From Pseudomonas schmalbachii (GTDB lineage Bacteria > Pseudomonadota > Gammaproteobacteria > Pseudomonadales > Pseudomonadaceae), in NCBI RefSeq assembly GCF_017589465.1, contig NZ_JAELYA010000005.1, forward strand, positions 124,001-188,000: a stretch of DNA of 64,000 bases, read 5' to 3'. This document shows, piece after piece, positions 8,899 through 17,254 of this stretch. Position numbers and translations under genes: made by a program. Below the pieces are notes generated by a model. That model saw nothing but the letters and a program-made list of their open reading frames with translations. It had not been told where the DNA came from and did no database searches. Within the stretch, counting starts at the first letter, position 1; each line of letters starts with the position of its first letter.

Positions 8899-9813
8899 AT
8901 GGGCGATCTGGAAGACCTCTCCGCCTTCGCCGTACTGCTGGACAGCGGCAGCTTCACCCGCGCCGCCGAGCGCCTGGGCTGCAGCAAGGGGCAGTTGTCC
9001 AAGCGCATTTCCTCGCTGGAGCAGGAACTGGGCGTGACCCTGCTGCACCGCACCACCCGGCGCCTGTCGCTGACCGCCGCGGGAGCGGCGCTGCTGCCCG
9101 AGGCGCAGGCGCTCAACGCCCAGGCCGCGCGGGCGCGCCAGGCGGTGGCGCGGCTGCAGGAGGAGGAGAGCGGCACGGTGCGGCTGAGCGTGCCGGTGTC
9201 GCTGGGCGAGACTTTCTTCGACGCCTGGCTGATGGAGTTTTCCCGCCAGCATCCGGCCATCCGCCTGGAGCTGGACCTGTCCAACGAACGCCGCGACCTG
9301 GTCGCCGAGGGTTTCGATCTGGCGATCCGCTCGGGCATCGGCGAGGACGAACGGCTGGTGGCGCGGCCGCTGTTCGCCTTGCAGGAAATCACCTGCGCCA
9401 CCCCGGCCTATCTGGCGCAGCACGGAACGCCCACGGCGCCGGCGGATCTGGCCGCGCATTGCTGCCTGCAGAACACCCATTACCCGGCGCCGGATGTCTG
9501 GCTCTACCAGAAGCAGCACGAACTGTTCCGCGTACCGGTGAGCGGCGTGCTGGCGAGCAACCACTACACGCTGCTGAAAAAGGCCGCGCTGGCCGACGCG
9601 GGGATCGTCCGGCTGCCGTCGTACATGCTCCAGAGCGAACTGGCCGAGGGACGGTTGATATGGCTGCTACGCGAGTACCAGACGCGCAGCACGCCGGTTT
9701 TCCTCGTCCACCCCTACCAGGGCGGCCTGCCACGGCGTACGCAGTTGCTCGCCGATTACCTGCTCGGCTGGTTCGAACGCAGTCGCAAGCAACTGGTGGA
9801 GCTTGGCGGCTAG
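8899..9813 (+). CDS. LysR-family transcriptional regulator
   Basis: A 304-residue LTTR. The N-terminal winged helix-turn-helix spans about residues 1-60 (SFTRAAERLGCSKGQLSKRISSLEQELG), followed by a linker helix and a LysR_substrate domain. It falls in the CrgA-like subgroup typical of regulators next to SDR or quinone-reductase genes. The ATG at 8899 directly precedes the HTH and is better placed than an upstream in-frame codon at 8866. It probably controls the divergent SDR gene and itself. Confidence 0.9.
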   Translation: MGDLEDLSAFAVLLDSGSFTRAAERLGCSKGQLSKRISSLEQELGVTLLHRTTRRLSLTAAGAALLPEAQALNAQAARARQAVARLQEEESGTVRLSVPVSLGETFFDAWLMEFSRQHPAIRLELDLSNERRDLVAEGFDLAIRSGIGEDERLVARPLFALQEITCATPAYLAQHGTPTAPADLAAHCCLQNTHYPAPDVWLYQKQHELFRVPVSGVLASNHYTLLKKAALADAGIVRLPSYMLQSELAEGRLIWLLREYQTRSTPVFLVHPYQGGLPRRTQLLADYLLGWFERSRKQLVELGG

Positions 9814-9843
9814 TCCAGCGCCGGCCGAGTTGAGCTTCGCTGC

Positions 9844-9925
9844 GTAGGTTGGCGCTGAACGCAGTGAAGCCCAACATCTGGTGGGCGCGGGATCGTTGGG
9901 CTTCGCAAGCTCAGCCGCAACCTAC
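9844..9925. repeat. REP palindrome, GTAGGTTGG family
   Basis: Starts GTAGGTTGGCGCTGAACGC and ends CTCAGCCGCAACCTAC, with inner GAAGCCCAAC / GTTGGGCTTC arms. One arm carries a base change relative to the other copies. It lies between the LysR gene and the convergent aminotransferase. Confidence 0.85.
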
Positions 9926-9966
9926 GGATCGGTGGCTCAACGACGATGGTGATTCCGTTACCGCAT

Positions 9967-9994
9967 GGGTATCGCTGCGCTCAACCCATCCTAC
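9967..9994. repeat. Half-copy of a second REP family (GTAGGATGGGTTGAGC type)
   Basis: GGGTATCGCTGCGCTCAACC followed by CATCCTAC. Its reverse complement nearly matches the element at 56822-56851. It is single-armed and ends just before the aminotransferase stop codon at 10002. Confidence 0.6.
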
Positions 9995-10001
9995 GAGGTG
10001 C

Positions 10002-11324
10002 TTACACTTGCGCGTCGGCCAGCGCGCTGTCCAGGCTTTCCAGCAGCAGATCGGCATGCTCCTGCTCGAATACCAGTAGCGGCCGGATCTTCAGGATGTT
10101 CTCCAATGGCCCGGCCGCGCTGATCAGCACCCCGCGCTCGCGCATGCCGTTGACTACCCGTCGGGTCTGCGAGGCGGCGGGTGACTTGCTCTGGCGGTCG
10201 GTAACCAGCTCGACGCCCAGGAACATGCCCGCGCCGCGCACGTCGCCGATCAGTTCATGGCGTTCGGCGAGTCGGCGGAAGCCGTCCCGCAGGTAGCTGC
10301 CCAGCTGTTCGGAGCGTTGCTGCAGCCTCTCCTGCTGGATGATGTCGAGCACTGCCTTGCCGGCCGCGCAGGACACCGGATTACCGCCGAAGGTATTGAA
10401 GTAGCGCACGCTGCGACCGAACTGTTCGATGACTTCGGCCCGAGCGACCACTCCCGCGATCGGCTGGCCGTTGCCCATGGGCTTGCCCAGAGTGACGATG
10501 TCCGGCTGCACGCCGTGGCGCTCGAATCCCCACATCCGTTCCCCGCAACGGGCGAAACCGCTCTGCACTTCGTCGGCGATGTACAGCAGCCCCTCCGCGC
10601 GGGCCACCGCCACGGCCTCGGCGAGGAAGCCGGCCGGGTCGGGGAGTACGCCATCGCTGGCGAATATGCCGTCCAGCAGCAGTGCGGCGGGCTTGATGCC
10701 GTTGGCGCGCAGGTCGGCGATGGCGGCGCGCACGTCCTCGGCGAGGATGGCAGCGACATTATCGGCACCCAGTCGATAGGCATCCGGCGCGCGCACGGTG
10801 CGCGCATGGGCGGGCAGGGTGATGCCGGCGCCGAGCGAGGGCGAGAGTTCGGAAATGTCGCCGGTGACGCCGTGGTAGGCGAAGCGGGTGATGATCACGC
10901 CTTCGCCCCCGGTGTAGTGGCGGGCGATGCGCAACGCCAGGTCGTTCGCCTCGCTGCCGGTGCAGGTGAACATGACGCGGTCCAGTTCAGCCGGGAAGGT
11001 AGCCAGCAACTGCTCGGCGTAGTCGAGGATGCCTTCCTGCAGATAGCGCGTATGGGTGTTCAGGCGACCCGCCTGGGCGCAGATGGCCTCGACCACCTGT
11101 GGATGGCAATGACCGACCGAGGCGACGTTGTTGTAGGCGTCCAGGTAGCGCCGTCCGGTTTCGTCGTATAGCCAGACGCCTTCGCCGCGCACCGTGTGCA
11201 GCGGGCGCTCGTAGAACAGCCGATAGGCAGGGCCGAGCAGGCGCTCGCGGCGCTCGATGAGCTGGCGTTCCTGTTCGCCCAGGCGTTGGGCATCGGCGTC
11301 GCTGAATCCGTTGATCATGCTCAT
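10002..11324 (-). CDS. Class-III aminotransferase-fold PLP enzyme, probable phospho-lyase
   Basis: A 440-residue class-III aminotransferase with the PLP lysine at Lys281 (TLGKPMGNGQP) and IADEVQSGFAR upstream of it. The order of a small-molecule kinase followed by this enzyme, with a 4-bp ATGA overlap, matches the AGXT2L-type O-phosphoethanolamine / 5-phosphohydroxylysine phospho-lyases, which eliminate phosphate and ammonia instead of transaminating. The start at 11324 has AGGAGG ten bases upstream; a second ATG lies 6 bp in. The fold is certain; the phospho-lyase role is inferred from the neighbour. Confidence 0.85.
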   Translation of the reverse strand: MSMINGFSDADAQRLGEQERQLIERRERLLGPAYRLFYERPLHTVRGEGVWLYDETGRRYLDAYNNVASVGHCHPQVVEAICAQAGRLNTHTRYLQEGILDYAEQLLATFPAELDRVMFTCTGSEANDLALRIARHYTGGEGVIITRFAYHGVTGDISELSPSLGAGITLPAHARTVRAPDAYRLGADNVAAILAEDVRAAIADLRANGIKPAALLLDGIFASDGVLPDPAGFLAEAVAVARAEGLLYIADEVQSGFARCGERMWGFERHGVQPDIVTLGKPMGNGQPIAGVVARAEVIEQFGRSVRYFNTFGGNPVSCAAGKAVLDIIQQERLQQRSEQLGSYLRDGFRRLAERHELIGDVRGAGMFLGVELVTDRQSKSPAASQTRRVVNGMRERGVLISAAGPLENILKIRPLLVFEQEHADLLLESLDSALADAQV

Positions 11325-12388
11325 GCGTCGGGTTCCTCCTGGCAGGCCCGGGCGATCTGCTCCCGGGCCTGGCTGCGGGGCATGCTGGCGAGCCCTTGCA
11401 GGCTCTGCCAGGCGTGATGGGTGTTGCGCAGAATGTAGTCGCGGTTTTCCGGATGCAGGCTGACGCGCCATGCGGTGATGCTCACGGTCATCACCAGGCG
11501 GGTGGCGATCAGGTCGGCGAGGATTTCCAGCTCGGCGTCCTGCAGGGGGTTGCGGCGATGGTACGCCGCGATGAACTCGCAGGCGCTGCCCAGGGGATCG
11601 CTCAGGCCGCCCATCTGGTAGGCCGCCGCCACCGCCAGGTCGTTGACCAGCGGCGCGCGCACCATGTCGCCGAAATCGAGGATGTTGAGCAGGAGTTCCG
11701 GATGCTGCGGATCGACGATGACATTGTGCGGGTTCAGGTCGTTGTGGATCACCTGCGCGCGCAGCGAAGGCAGGCGCGGCAGCGCGTGGCGTTCGAAGTT
11801 GTCGAGGAAGCGCGTAGCCAGGGCGCGCTGATCCGGCTGCTCGATATGGACCAGCAGACGGCGCAGGCGCGAGGCGTGTTTCATGTCCCATAGCAGCTCA
11901 TGGCCGGAGGCGGGGTGCTCGAGGTCGGCCAGGGCGAGGTCCAGGCGAGCCAGCGCGTCGCCCAGGTTCTGCCGCAACGCGCGGCTGCGCTGGGGGACGC
12001 GGTGCAGCGGCAGCCCGTCGACGAAGGAAAACAGCCGCGCCAGCATGTGTTGTCCGTCCACCTCGACGTCGACCTGGTAGTTGCCGTCCTGTGCGGGATA
12101 GACACGCTGCACCGGCAGATCCGGGTCATTGCGCTGTATCTGCAGCAGTGCCTGGTTCTGGAAGTCCACGACCTGCGGGTCTTCCAGCGGATGCGAGAGT
12201 TTCAGCAGGCGGGTGGTGCCGTCGGCCTGGGTGATCTGGAAATTCAGGTCGCGCTCGCCGGCCAGTTTCTGCGCCGCGCCGTCGAAGGCGAAGCAGCGTG
12301 AGGCGATGGCGACGGCCTGCTCGATGCTGACCTGGGCCGGGGCGGCTTCGAGCAGGTGATCGTGGGCGGATACGGTGTTCAGGGACAA
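11321..12388 (-). CDS. APH-family small-molecule kinase (hydroxylysine kinase-like)
   Basis: A 355-residue aminoglycoside-phosphotransferase-fold kinase. HNDLNPHN (His215-Asp217 to Asn222) is the catalytic loop and ILDFGDM the metal-binding DFG. The closest functional relatives I recognise are the hydroxylysine and choline/ethanolamine kinases rather than antibiotic-resistance enzymes. It is translationally coupled to the downstream PLP enzyme, so it probably phosphorylates the hydroxyl group of an amino alcohol or hydroxy-amino acid that the next enzyme then cleaves. The substrate is unknown. Confidence 0.83.
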   Translation of the reverse strand: MSLNTVSAHDHLLEAAPAQVSIEQAVAIASRCFAFDGAAQKLAGERDLNFQITQADGTTRLLKLSHPLEDPQVVDFQNQALLQIQRNDPDLPVQRVYPAQDGNYQVDVEVDGQHMLARLFSFVDGLPLHRVPQRSRALRQNLGDALARLDLALADLEHPASGHELLWDMKHASRLRRLLVHIEQPDQRALATRFLDNFERHALPRLPSLRAQVIHNDLNPHNVIVDPQHPELLLNILDFGDMVRAPLVNDLAVAAAYQMGGLSDPLGSACEFIAAYHRRNPLQDAELEILADLIATRLVMTVSITAWRVSLHPENRDYILRNTHHAWQSLQGLASMPRSQAREQIARACQEEPDA

Positions 12389-12437
12389 GGGTGATACTCC
12401 ATCAGTTCATGCATGAAGCGGCCCGGCAGGCTTCGAT

Positions 12438-12470
12438 GAGCCTCGTTCGGCGCGACGCCGGACGAGGCTC
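12438..12470 (-). terminator. Hairpin after the binding-protein gene
   Basis: GAGCCTCGT (12438-12446) pairs with ACGAGGCTC (12462-12470), and inner bases can extend the stem. It lies 7 bp after the stop of the binding-protein gene on the minus strand and before the kinase start. There is no clear T-run, so it may be an RNA-stabilising or partial-termination hairpin that keeps binding-protein levels above enzyme levels. Confidence 0.55.
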
Positions 12471-12476
12471 GCCGGA

Positions 12477-13508
12477 TTACTTGCTCGCCCAGGCGTTGAA
12501 GCGCGTTTCCAGTTCTTCACCGTGGTCGATCCAGAACTCCGTGTCCATTGCCCGCGCGTTCTCCAGGTTCTTCGGCGCGGTGGGCAGGATCGGCTGGATC
12601 GCCGGGTCGATCAGATCGATTGTGTGCGTGTTGGTCGGACCGTAGGGAATCGCCTCGGCGAAGACCTTCTGGTGCTGCGGGTCGTTGGCCTTGGCGATGA
12701 ACTGCTCGGCCAGCGCCTTGTTCTTGCTGCCCTTGACGATGGCCCAGTGGTCCAGGTCGTACAGGCTGCCGTCCCACTGCATGACGAACGGACGGCCTTC
12801 CTTCTGCGCGGTGGCCACGCGTCCGTTGTAGGCCGAGGTCATCACTACGTCACCGGCGGCGAGCCATTGCAGCGGCTGCGCACCGGCCTCCCACCACTGG
12901 ATGTTCGGCTTGATTTGGTCGAGCTTGCGGAACGCGCGGTCTACGCCTTCCTTGGTGCCGAGGACCTTGTACAGGTCTTCCTGTTTTACACCGTCGGCGA
13001 GCAGCGCGAACTCCAGGGTGAACTTGGCGCCACGGCGCAGGCCGCGCTTGCCGGGGAAGCGCTGCACATCCCAGAAGTCGGCCCAGCCGGTGGGTGCGGC
13101 GGCCAGCTTGCTGGAGTCGTAGGCGAGCACAGTGGACCAGATGAAGATGCCGGCGCCGCATTCGGTTACGGCGGCGTCGAGGAAGTCCTCGCGCTTGCCG
13201 AGCTTCGACCAGTCCAGCGGCTCGAACAGGCCCTCGCTGCAACCGCGGATCAGCTCCGGCGACTCGACCTCGACCACGTCCCAACTGGTCTGCCCGGTAT
13301 CGGCCATGACCTTGATCTTGGCCATCTCGCCGTTGTACTCGGCGGCCTGGACGGTCGCACCGGTCTGCTTGGCGAAGGGCTGGTAGAACGCTTTTTCCTG
13401 GGCGGTCTTGTTGTCGCCGCCAAACGAAACCACGGTGAGTTTTTCGGCGGCGTGAAGCTGGGCGGCGCTGCCGGCCAGCAGAATCAGTGCTGCGACTTTC
13501 TTGAACAT
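12477..13508 (-). CDS. Extracellular solute-binding protein, polyamine (PotD)-type
   Basis: A 343-residue periplasmic binding protein with a cleavable signal (LILLAGSAAQLHA, cut before AEKLTVVSFGG). It resembles the spermidine/putrescine-binding class (SBP_bac, COG0687), which take amines and amino acids. No permease or ATPase genes adjoin it, so it must either share another transporter or act as a sensor. The start at 13508 follows an AGGAGC site. It is first in the leftward set with the kinase and phospho-lyase genes, suggesting that an amine-type compound is their substrate. Confidence 0.85.
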   Translation of the reverse strand: MFKKVAALILLAGSAAQLHAAEKLTVVSFGGDNKTAQEKAFYQPFAKQTGATVQAAEYNGEMAKIKVMADTGQTSWDVVEVESPELIRGCSEGLFEPLDWSKLGKREDFLDAAVTECGAGIFIWSTVLAYDSSKLAAAPTGWADFWDVQRFPGKRGLRRGAKFTLEFALLADGVKQEDLYKVLGTKEGVDRAFRKLDQIKPNIQWWEAGAQPLQWLAAGDVVMTSAYNGRVATAQKEGRPFVMQWDGSLYDLDHWAIVKGSKNKALAEQFIAKANDPQHQKVFAEAIPYGPTNTHTIDLIDPAIQPILPTAPKNLENARAMDTEFWIDHGEELETRFNAWASK

Positions 13509-13718
13509 GCGAGTGCTCCTGGGTGGGGCCATCCGGCCCGCGAAATAGGGGGCAGCTTCAAGAGAGGGGCGATATCGGCGCATTCACGGGGGCCGATTCG
13601 CTCCCGGTACGTTACGGCGACGAGCTCCAGGCCCTGGAATCCCGTCGCGAAAGCGCGTGTCGTTGCATGGTGTGGTCCTCCGTTTTCTTGTTGTTGTCAC
13701 GGGTGGGACTTCATTAAA

Positions 13719-13744
13719 GCATCAATAAAAATATGATGCATCAT
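13719..13744. promoter_or_regulatory. Candidate GntR-type operator
   Basis: Perfect palindrome ATGATGCATCAT at 13733-13744, with a further GCATCA half-site at 13719-13724 that pairs with TGATGC at 13734-13739. It sits in the AT-rich region between the leftward binding-protein gene and the rightward SDR gene, ideal for a regulator of both. The GntR/FCD regulator encoded nearby is the natural candidate (inference). Confidence 0.5.
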
Positions 13745-13816
13745 GTTTTGTTTGAAAGGAATTTGAGCCATTATCCGCTCACTACGACTCAGCCGCTGCA
13801 CGGGACGGAATCGACA

Positions 13817-14554
13817 ATGAAGGGGCAGAAGACGTTATTGCTCACCGGCGCCAGCCGGGGTATCGGCCACGCGACAGTGAAGTATTTCAATGCCGCCGGT
13901 TGGCGGGTGTTCACCGCGTCGCGGCAGGACTGGGCCGCGGAATGTCCCTGGGCCGATGGCCTGGTGAACCATATCCATCTCGATCTGGAGGACATTGAGA
14001 GTGTCGAAAGCAGCCTGCCGCTGATCCGCGAGAAGCTTGGCGACGGGCGCCTGGACGCGCTGGTCAACAACGCCGGGATTTCGCCGAAGGGCGCGGAAGG
14101 GCAGCGCATGGGTGTGCTGGAAAGCGACTATGCGACCTGGCTCAAGGTGTTCAACGTCAACCTGTTCTCCACCGCACTGCTCGCCCGCGGCCTGTTCGAC
14201 GAGCTGAAGGCGGCGCAGGGGACCATCATCAACGTCACCTCCATCGCCGGCTCACGTGTGCATCCGTTCGCCGGAGTGGCCTATGCCTCCTCGAAGGCTG
14301 CGCTGGCGGCGCTGACCCGGGAAATGGCCTATGACTTCGGCCGCCACGGTGTACGCGTCAACGCCATCGCGCCGGGGGAGATCGACACGGCGATCCTGTC
14401 CTCGGGCACCGAGCTGATCGTCGAGCGCGACATTCCCATGCACCGCCTGGGCAAGCCGGAAGAGGTCGCCGCGCTGATCCATTTCCTCTGTACCAGCAGC
14501 GCGTCGTATGTGAACGGGGCGGAAATCCATGTGAACGGCGGGCAGCACGTCTGA
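13817..14554 (+). CDS. SDR-family oxidoreductase
   Basis: A 245-residue classical SDR: GASRGIG at residues 11-17, NNAG near residue 88, catalytic YASSK (Tyr and Lys spaced correctly) and a C-terminal VNGAEIHVNGG typical of the family. It is likely NAD(P)-dependent and acts on a hydroxyl or carbonyl group. The ATG at 13817 directly precedes the Rossmann motif. It is divergent from the binding-protein gene and followed by the GntR regulator, so it probably handles an intermediate of the same pathway. Confidence 0.9.
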   Translation: MKGQKTLLLTGASRGIGHATVKYFNAAGWRVFTASRQDWAAECPWADGLVNHIHLDLEDIESVESSLPLIREKLGDGRLDALVNNAGISPKGAEGQRMGVLESDYATWLKVFNVNLFSTALLARGLFDELKAAQGTIINVTSIAGSRVHPFAGVAYASSKAALAALTREMAYDFGRHGVRVNAIAPGEIDTAILSSGTELIVERDIPMHRLGKPEEVAALIHFLCTSSASYVNGAEIHVNGGQHV

Positions 14555-14646
14555 CCCGCTGGAATTCGTGTCCGCCAGCGACGATCATTTGTCCCTGAAC
14601 TGTCCTACAGCGCCAGTCGCTTCGCCCGAACCATCACGAGACGCGC

Positions 14647-15333
14647 ATGAACTACCCGATCGAAGGCCTCAACCATTCCTACCTGGGCAGCAGCGTCTAT
14701 GCCTTGCTGCGCGAGGCGCTGATCACCGGTCGTTTCAAGCCGGACGACAGGTTGCGTATCCGTGACCTGGCGCAGCAACTGGGCACCAGCGTAACGCCGG
14801 TGCGCGATGCGATCCTGCAGTTGGCCAAGGAGCAGGCGCTGGAGCTGCGCACGCCGCGCGACATACGCGTGCCGCTGCTGACCAGCGAGCAGTACCTGGA
14901 AATTCGCAGTATCCGCGTTGCCCTCGAAGGTCTCGCCGCCGAGACTGCCGCGGCGAAGGTCAGCGCCGAGCAGCTGGCGATGCTGGAAACGAACATCCGC
15001 GACAATCTCGCAGCGATCCATGCCGAGGACCTGGTTTCCGCGCTCAAGCTGAACCAGGCCTTCCACTTCGCCCTTGCCGACATCGCCGGGATGCCGCTGC
15101 TACGAGCCTTCCTCGACAGCCTGTGGATGCGCACCGGGCCGCTGATCGCCCAGGCCTACGGCGATTTCAACGAGCGCATGGCCGTCGAGCACCACTGGGA
15201 AGTCCTGCGCGCGCTACAGAAGGGGGATGGCGCCGCGGCGCGCGAGGCGATCCACATCGATCTGCTGGATGGCAGCGAGAAGATGCTGGAGTTCATCGCC
15301 CAGAATGAAAGCGACGCCCAACTGGCCGGCTGA
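14647..15333 (+). CDS. GntR-family regulator, FadR/FCD subfamily
   Basis: A 228-residue regulator with an N-terminal winged HTH (about residues 18-75; RIRDLAQQLGTSVTPVRDAI) and an FCD ligand domain (about 85-215) with the His/Asp residues that bind metal and organic acids. FCD regulators usually repress catabolic operons until a carboxylic-acid ligand is present. It is 92 bp downstream of the SDR gene on the same strand and is the presumed regulator of the cluster from 10002 to 15333. Confidence 0.9.
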   Translation: MNYPIEGLNHSYLGSSVYALLREALITGRFKPDDRLRIRDLAQQLGTSVTPVRDAILQLAKEQALELRTPRDIRVPLLTSEQYLEIRSIRVALEGLAAETAAAKVSAEQLAMLETNIRDNLAAIHAEDLVSALKLNQAFHFALADIAGMPLLRAFLDSLWMRTGPLIAQAYGDFNERMAVEHHWEVLRALQKGDGAAAREAIHIDLLDGSEKMLEFIAQNESDAQLAG

Positions 15334-15341
15334 TCGCCGGC

Positions 15342-15406
15342 TGTAGGAGGGGGCCAGGCCCCCGAACCGTCTTCGCGCCATGGCTGGTCGCGGGCCTGGC
15401 CCCTAC
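15342..15406. repeat. REP-like palindrome, TGTAGGAGG type
   Basis: Starts TGTAGGAGGGGGCCAGGCCC and ends GGGCCTGGCCCCTAC, an imperfect inverted repeat. It opens the gene-free stretch 15334-15781, which otherwise holds two further repeats, a 19-bp direct repeat and the bra operon terminator. Confidence 0.75.
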
Positions 15407-15423
15407 GAGTTGCAATGCTCACC

Positions 15424-15496
15424 GTAGGTTGGCGCTGAGCAACGCGAAACCCAACATCGCCATCGTTGGGCTTCACTGCGTTCAGCACCAACCTAC
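15424..15496. repeat. REP palindrome, GTAGGTTGG family
   Basis: Begins GTAGGTTGGCGCTGAGCAAC and ends GTTCAGCACCAACCTAC, with inner arms of CCAACATCG / CGTTGGG type. A near-identical copy is at 53819-53891, so the two probably arose from one recent source. Confidence 0.88.
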
Positions 15497-15539
15497 GCGG
15501 GTTCTGGCCCAGACACCCAGCCATATAGTTACGCAGGAT

Positions 15540-15696
15540 GCAAGACAGTTGCTCCTACGGTTCGCTCGTGCAGAACGTAGGGTGGAAAACGGCGAAGCCT
15601 TTTCCACCATCAAGCGCAGTGCGACGGGGCGGTGGACAAGCTTCGCGTTGTCCACCCTACAAAAAGCACCCTCGGTCGCAAGACAGTTGCTCCTAC
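15540..15696. repeat. Repeat block flanked by 19-bp direct repeats
   Basis: GCAAGACAGTTGCTCCTAC occurs at 15540-15558 and again at 15678-15696. Between them, 15577-15660 forms an imperfect palindrome starting GTAGGGTGGAAAACGGCGAA and ending CGCGTTGTCCACCCTAC. The rest of the gap has no coding signal. Confidence 0.75.
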
Positions 15697-15740
15697 AGGG
15701 TATGCCGCAACCCGCGGCGTGCGTATTCATTCCGCGCATG

Positions 15741-15766
15741 AAAAACGGCCCCGAAGGGCCGTTTTT
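15741..15766 (-). terminator. Terminator of the bra operon
   Basis: AAAAACGGCCCC, loop GAA, GGGCCGTTTTT: a strong GC stem with A/T tracts on both sides, so it can work in either direction. It lies 16 bp after the braG stop on the minus strand. Confidence 0.88.
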
Positions 15767-15781
15767 CGTAGCGTCGAAGGA

Positions 15782-16483
15782 TCAACCGCCGAGGTAGGCG
15801 TCGCGCACCTTCGGGTTCACCAGCAGGTTGGCGCCGCTGTCCTGCATGACGATCCGGCCGTTCTCCAGCACATAGCCACGGTCAGCGAGCTTCAGTGCCT
15901 GGTTGGCGTTCTGCTCGACCAGGAAGATGGTCACGCCTTCCTGGCGCAGCTGCTCGATGATGTCGAAGATCTGCTGGATGATGATCGGCGCCAGGCCCAG
16001 CGATGGCTCGTCGAGCAGCAGCAACTTGGGCTTGCTCATCAGGGCGCGGCCGATGGCGAGCATCTGCTGCTCGCCGCCGGACATGGTGCCGCCGCGCTGG
16101 CTGAAGCGCTCCTTCAGGCGCGGGAACAGGTCCAGGACCTTGTCCATCTGCGCCTGATAGTCGCCCTTGCTGGTGAAGAAACCGCCCATCGCCAGGTTCT
16201 CTTCCACAGTCAGGCGAGCGAACACGCGGCGGCCTTCCGGCACGACGGCGATGCTCTTGCGCATGATGTCGGAAGATTCCTGGCCGACCAGTTCCTCGCC
16301 CAGGTACTTGATGCTGCCGGAGGCCGCGCGCGGCGAGCCGCACAGGGTCATCAGCAGGGTCGACTTGCCGGCGCCGTTGGCGCCGATCAGGGTGACGATC
16401 TCGCCTTTTTCCACTTCCAGGCTGACGTCGTGCAGCGCCTGGATCTTGCCGTAGAAGGTGGAGACCTTTTCGAACTTCAGCAT
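15782..16483 (-). CDS. braG: Branched-chain amino-acid ABC transporter ATP-binding protein (LivF/BraG)
   Basis: A 233-residue ABC ATPase with Walker A GANGAGKST near residue 34, signature MSGGEQQML near residue 135 and Walker B LLLLDEPS. It pairs with BraF to power leucine/isoleucine/valine uptake at the inner membrane. It is the last gene of the braCDEF-G set, 3 bp after braF, and is followed by a strong terminator. Confidence 0.96.
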   Translation of the reverse strand: MLKFEKVSTFYGKIQALHDVSLEVEKGEIVTLIGANGAGKSTLLMTLCGSPRAASGSIKYLGEELVGQESSDIMRKSIAVVPEGRRVFARLTVEENLAMGGFFTSKGDYQAQMDKVLDLFPRLKERFSQRGGTMSGGEQQMLAIGRALMSKPKLLLLDEPSLGLAPIIIQQIFDIIEQLRQEGVTIFLVEQNANQALKLADRGYVLENGRIVMQDSGANLLVNPKVRDAYLGG

Positions 16484-16486
16484 GCC

Positions 16487-17254
16487 TCAGGCCTCCCCCA
16501 GATAGGCTTTGATCACGTCCGGGTTGCCGCGGATTTCTTCCGGGGTGCCGTCGGCCAGGGGAGTGCCCTGGTTGATCACGTAGATGTGGTCGGAAATGCT
16601 CATCACCAGCTTCATGTCGTGCTCGATCAGCAGCACGGTGACGCCGTGTTCGGCGCGCAGCATGGCGATCAGCGCCTTGAGGTCCTCGGTCTCGCGCGGG
16701 TTGAGGCCGGCGGCCGGTTCGTCGAGCATGAGGATCTGCGGGCGGGTCATCATGCAGCGGGCGATTTCCAGGCGGCGCTGCTGGCCGTAGGCGAGGGTGC
16801 CGGCCGGGCGGTTGGCGACTTCCTTGAGGTTCACCACTTCCAGCCAGTGCGCCGCGTAGTCCAGCGCTTCGGCCTCGGCGCGGCGGAACGCCGGGGTCTT
16901 CAGCAGGCCGGCGAAGAAGTTGGTGTTGATGTGCCGGTGCTGGGCTACCAGCAGGTTCTCCACCGCGGTCATTTCCTTGAACAGGCGGACGTTCTGGAAG
17001 GTCCGCACCACACCCTTGTGGGCGATCTTGTGCCCGGGCAGGCCATGCACCGCTTCGCCGCGCAGGAGGATCTGGCCGCCGGTGGGCTGGTAGAAACCGG
17101 TCAGGCAGTTGAACACGGTGGTCTTGCCGGCGCCGTTCGGGCCGATCATCGAGACCACCTGCTTTTCCTGGACCTTGAGGTTCACCCCGTTGACGGCCAG
17201 CAGGCCGCCGAAGCGCATGGTCAGGCCGCTTACATCGAGAATGGTCTGGCTCAT
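16487..17254 (-). CDS. braF: Branched-chain amino-acid ABC transporter ATP-binding protein (LivG/BraF)
   Basis: A 255-residue ABC ATPase with Walker [10 protein letters not shown] near residue 38, signature [13 protein letters not shown] and Walker B ILMLDEP. The LivG-specific C-terminal extension ([20 protein letters not shown]) is present. The start overlaps the braE stop by 4 bp, so it is coupled to the permease. Confidence 0.96.
   Translation of the reverse strand: MSQTILDVSGLTMRFGGLLAVNGVNLKVQEKQVVSMIGPNGAGKTTVFNCLTGFYQPTGGQILLRGEAVHGLPGHKIAHKGVVRTFQNVRLFKEMTAVENLLVAQHRHINTNFFAGLLKTPAFRRAEAEALDYAAHWLEVVNLKEVANRPAGTLAYGQQRRLEIARCMMTRPQILMLDEPAAGLNPRETEDLKALIAMLRAEHGVTVLLIEHDMKLVMSISDHIYVINQGTPLADGTPEEIRGNPDVIKAYLGEA

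Noticed and set aside
13733..13816. An N-terminal extension of the SDR starting at 13733.
   Set aside because: It would cover the palindromic operator, and the SDR fold begins at 13817 with its own start.
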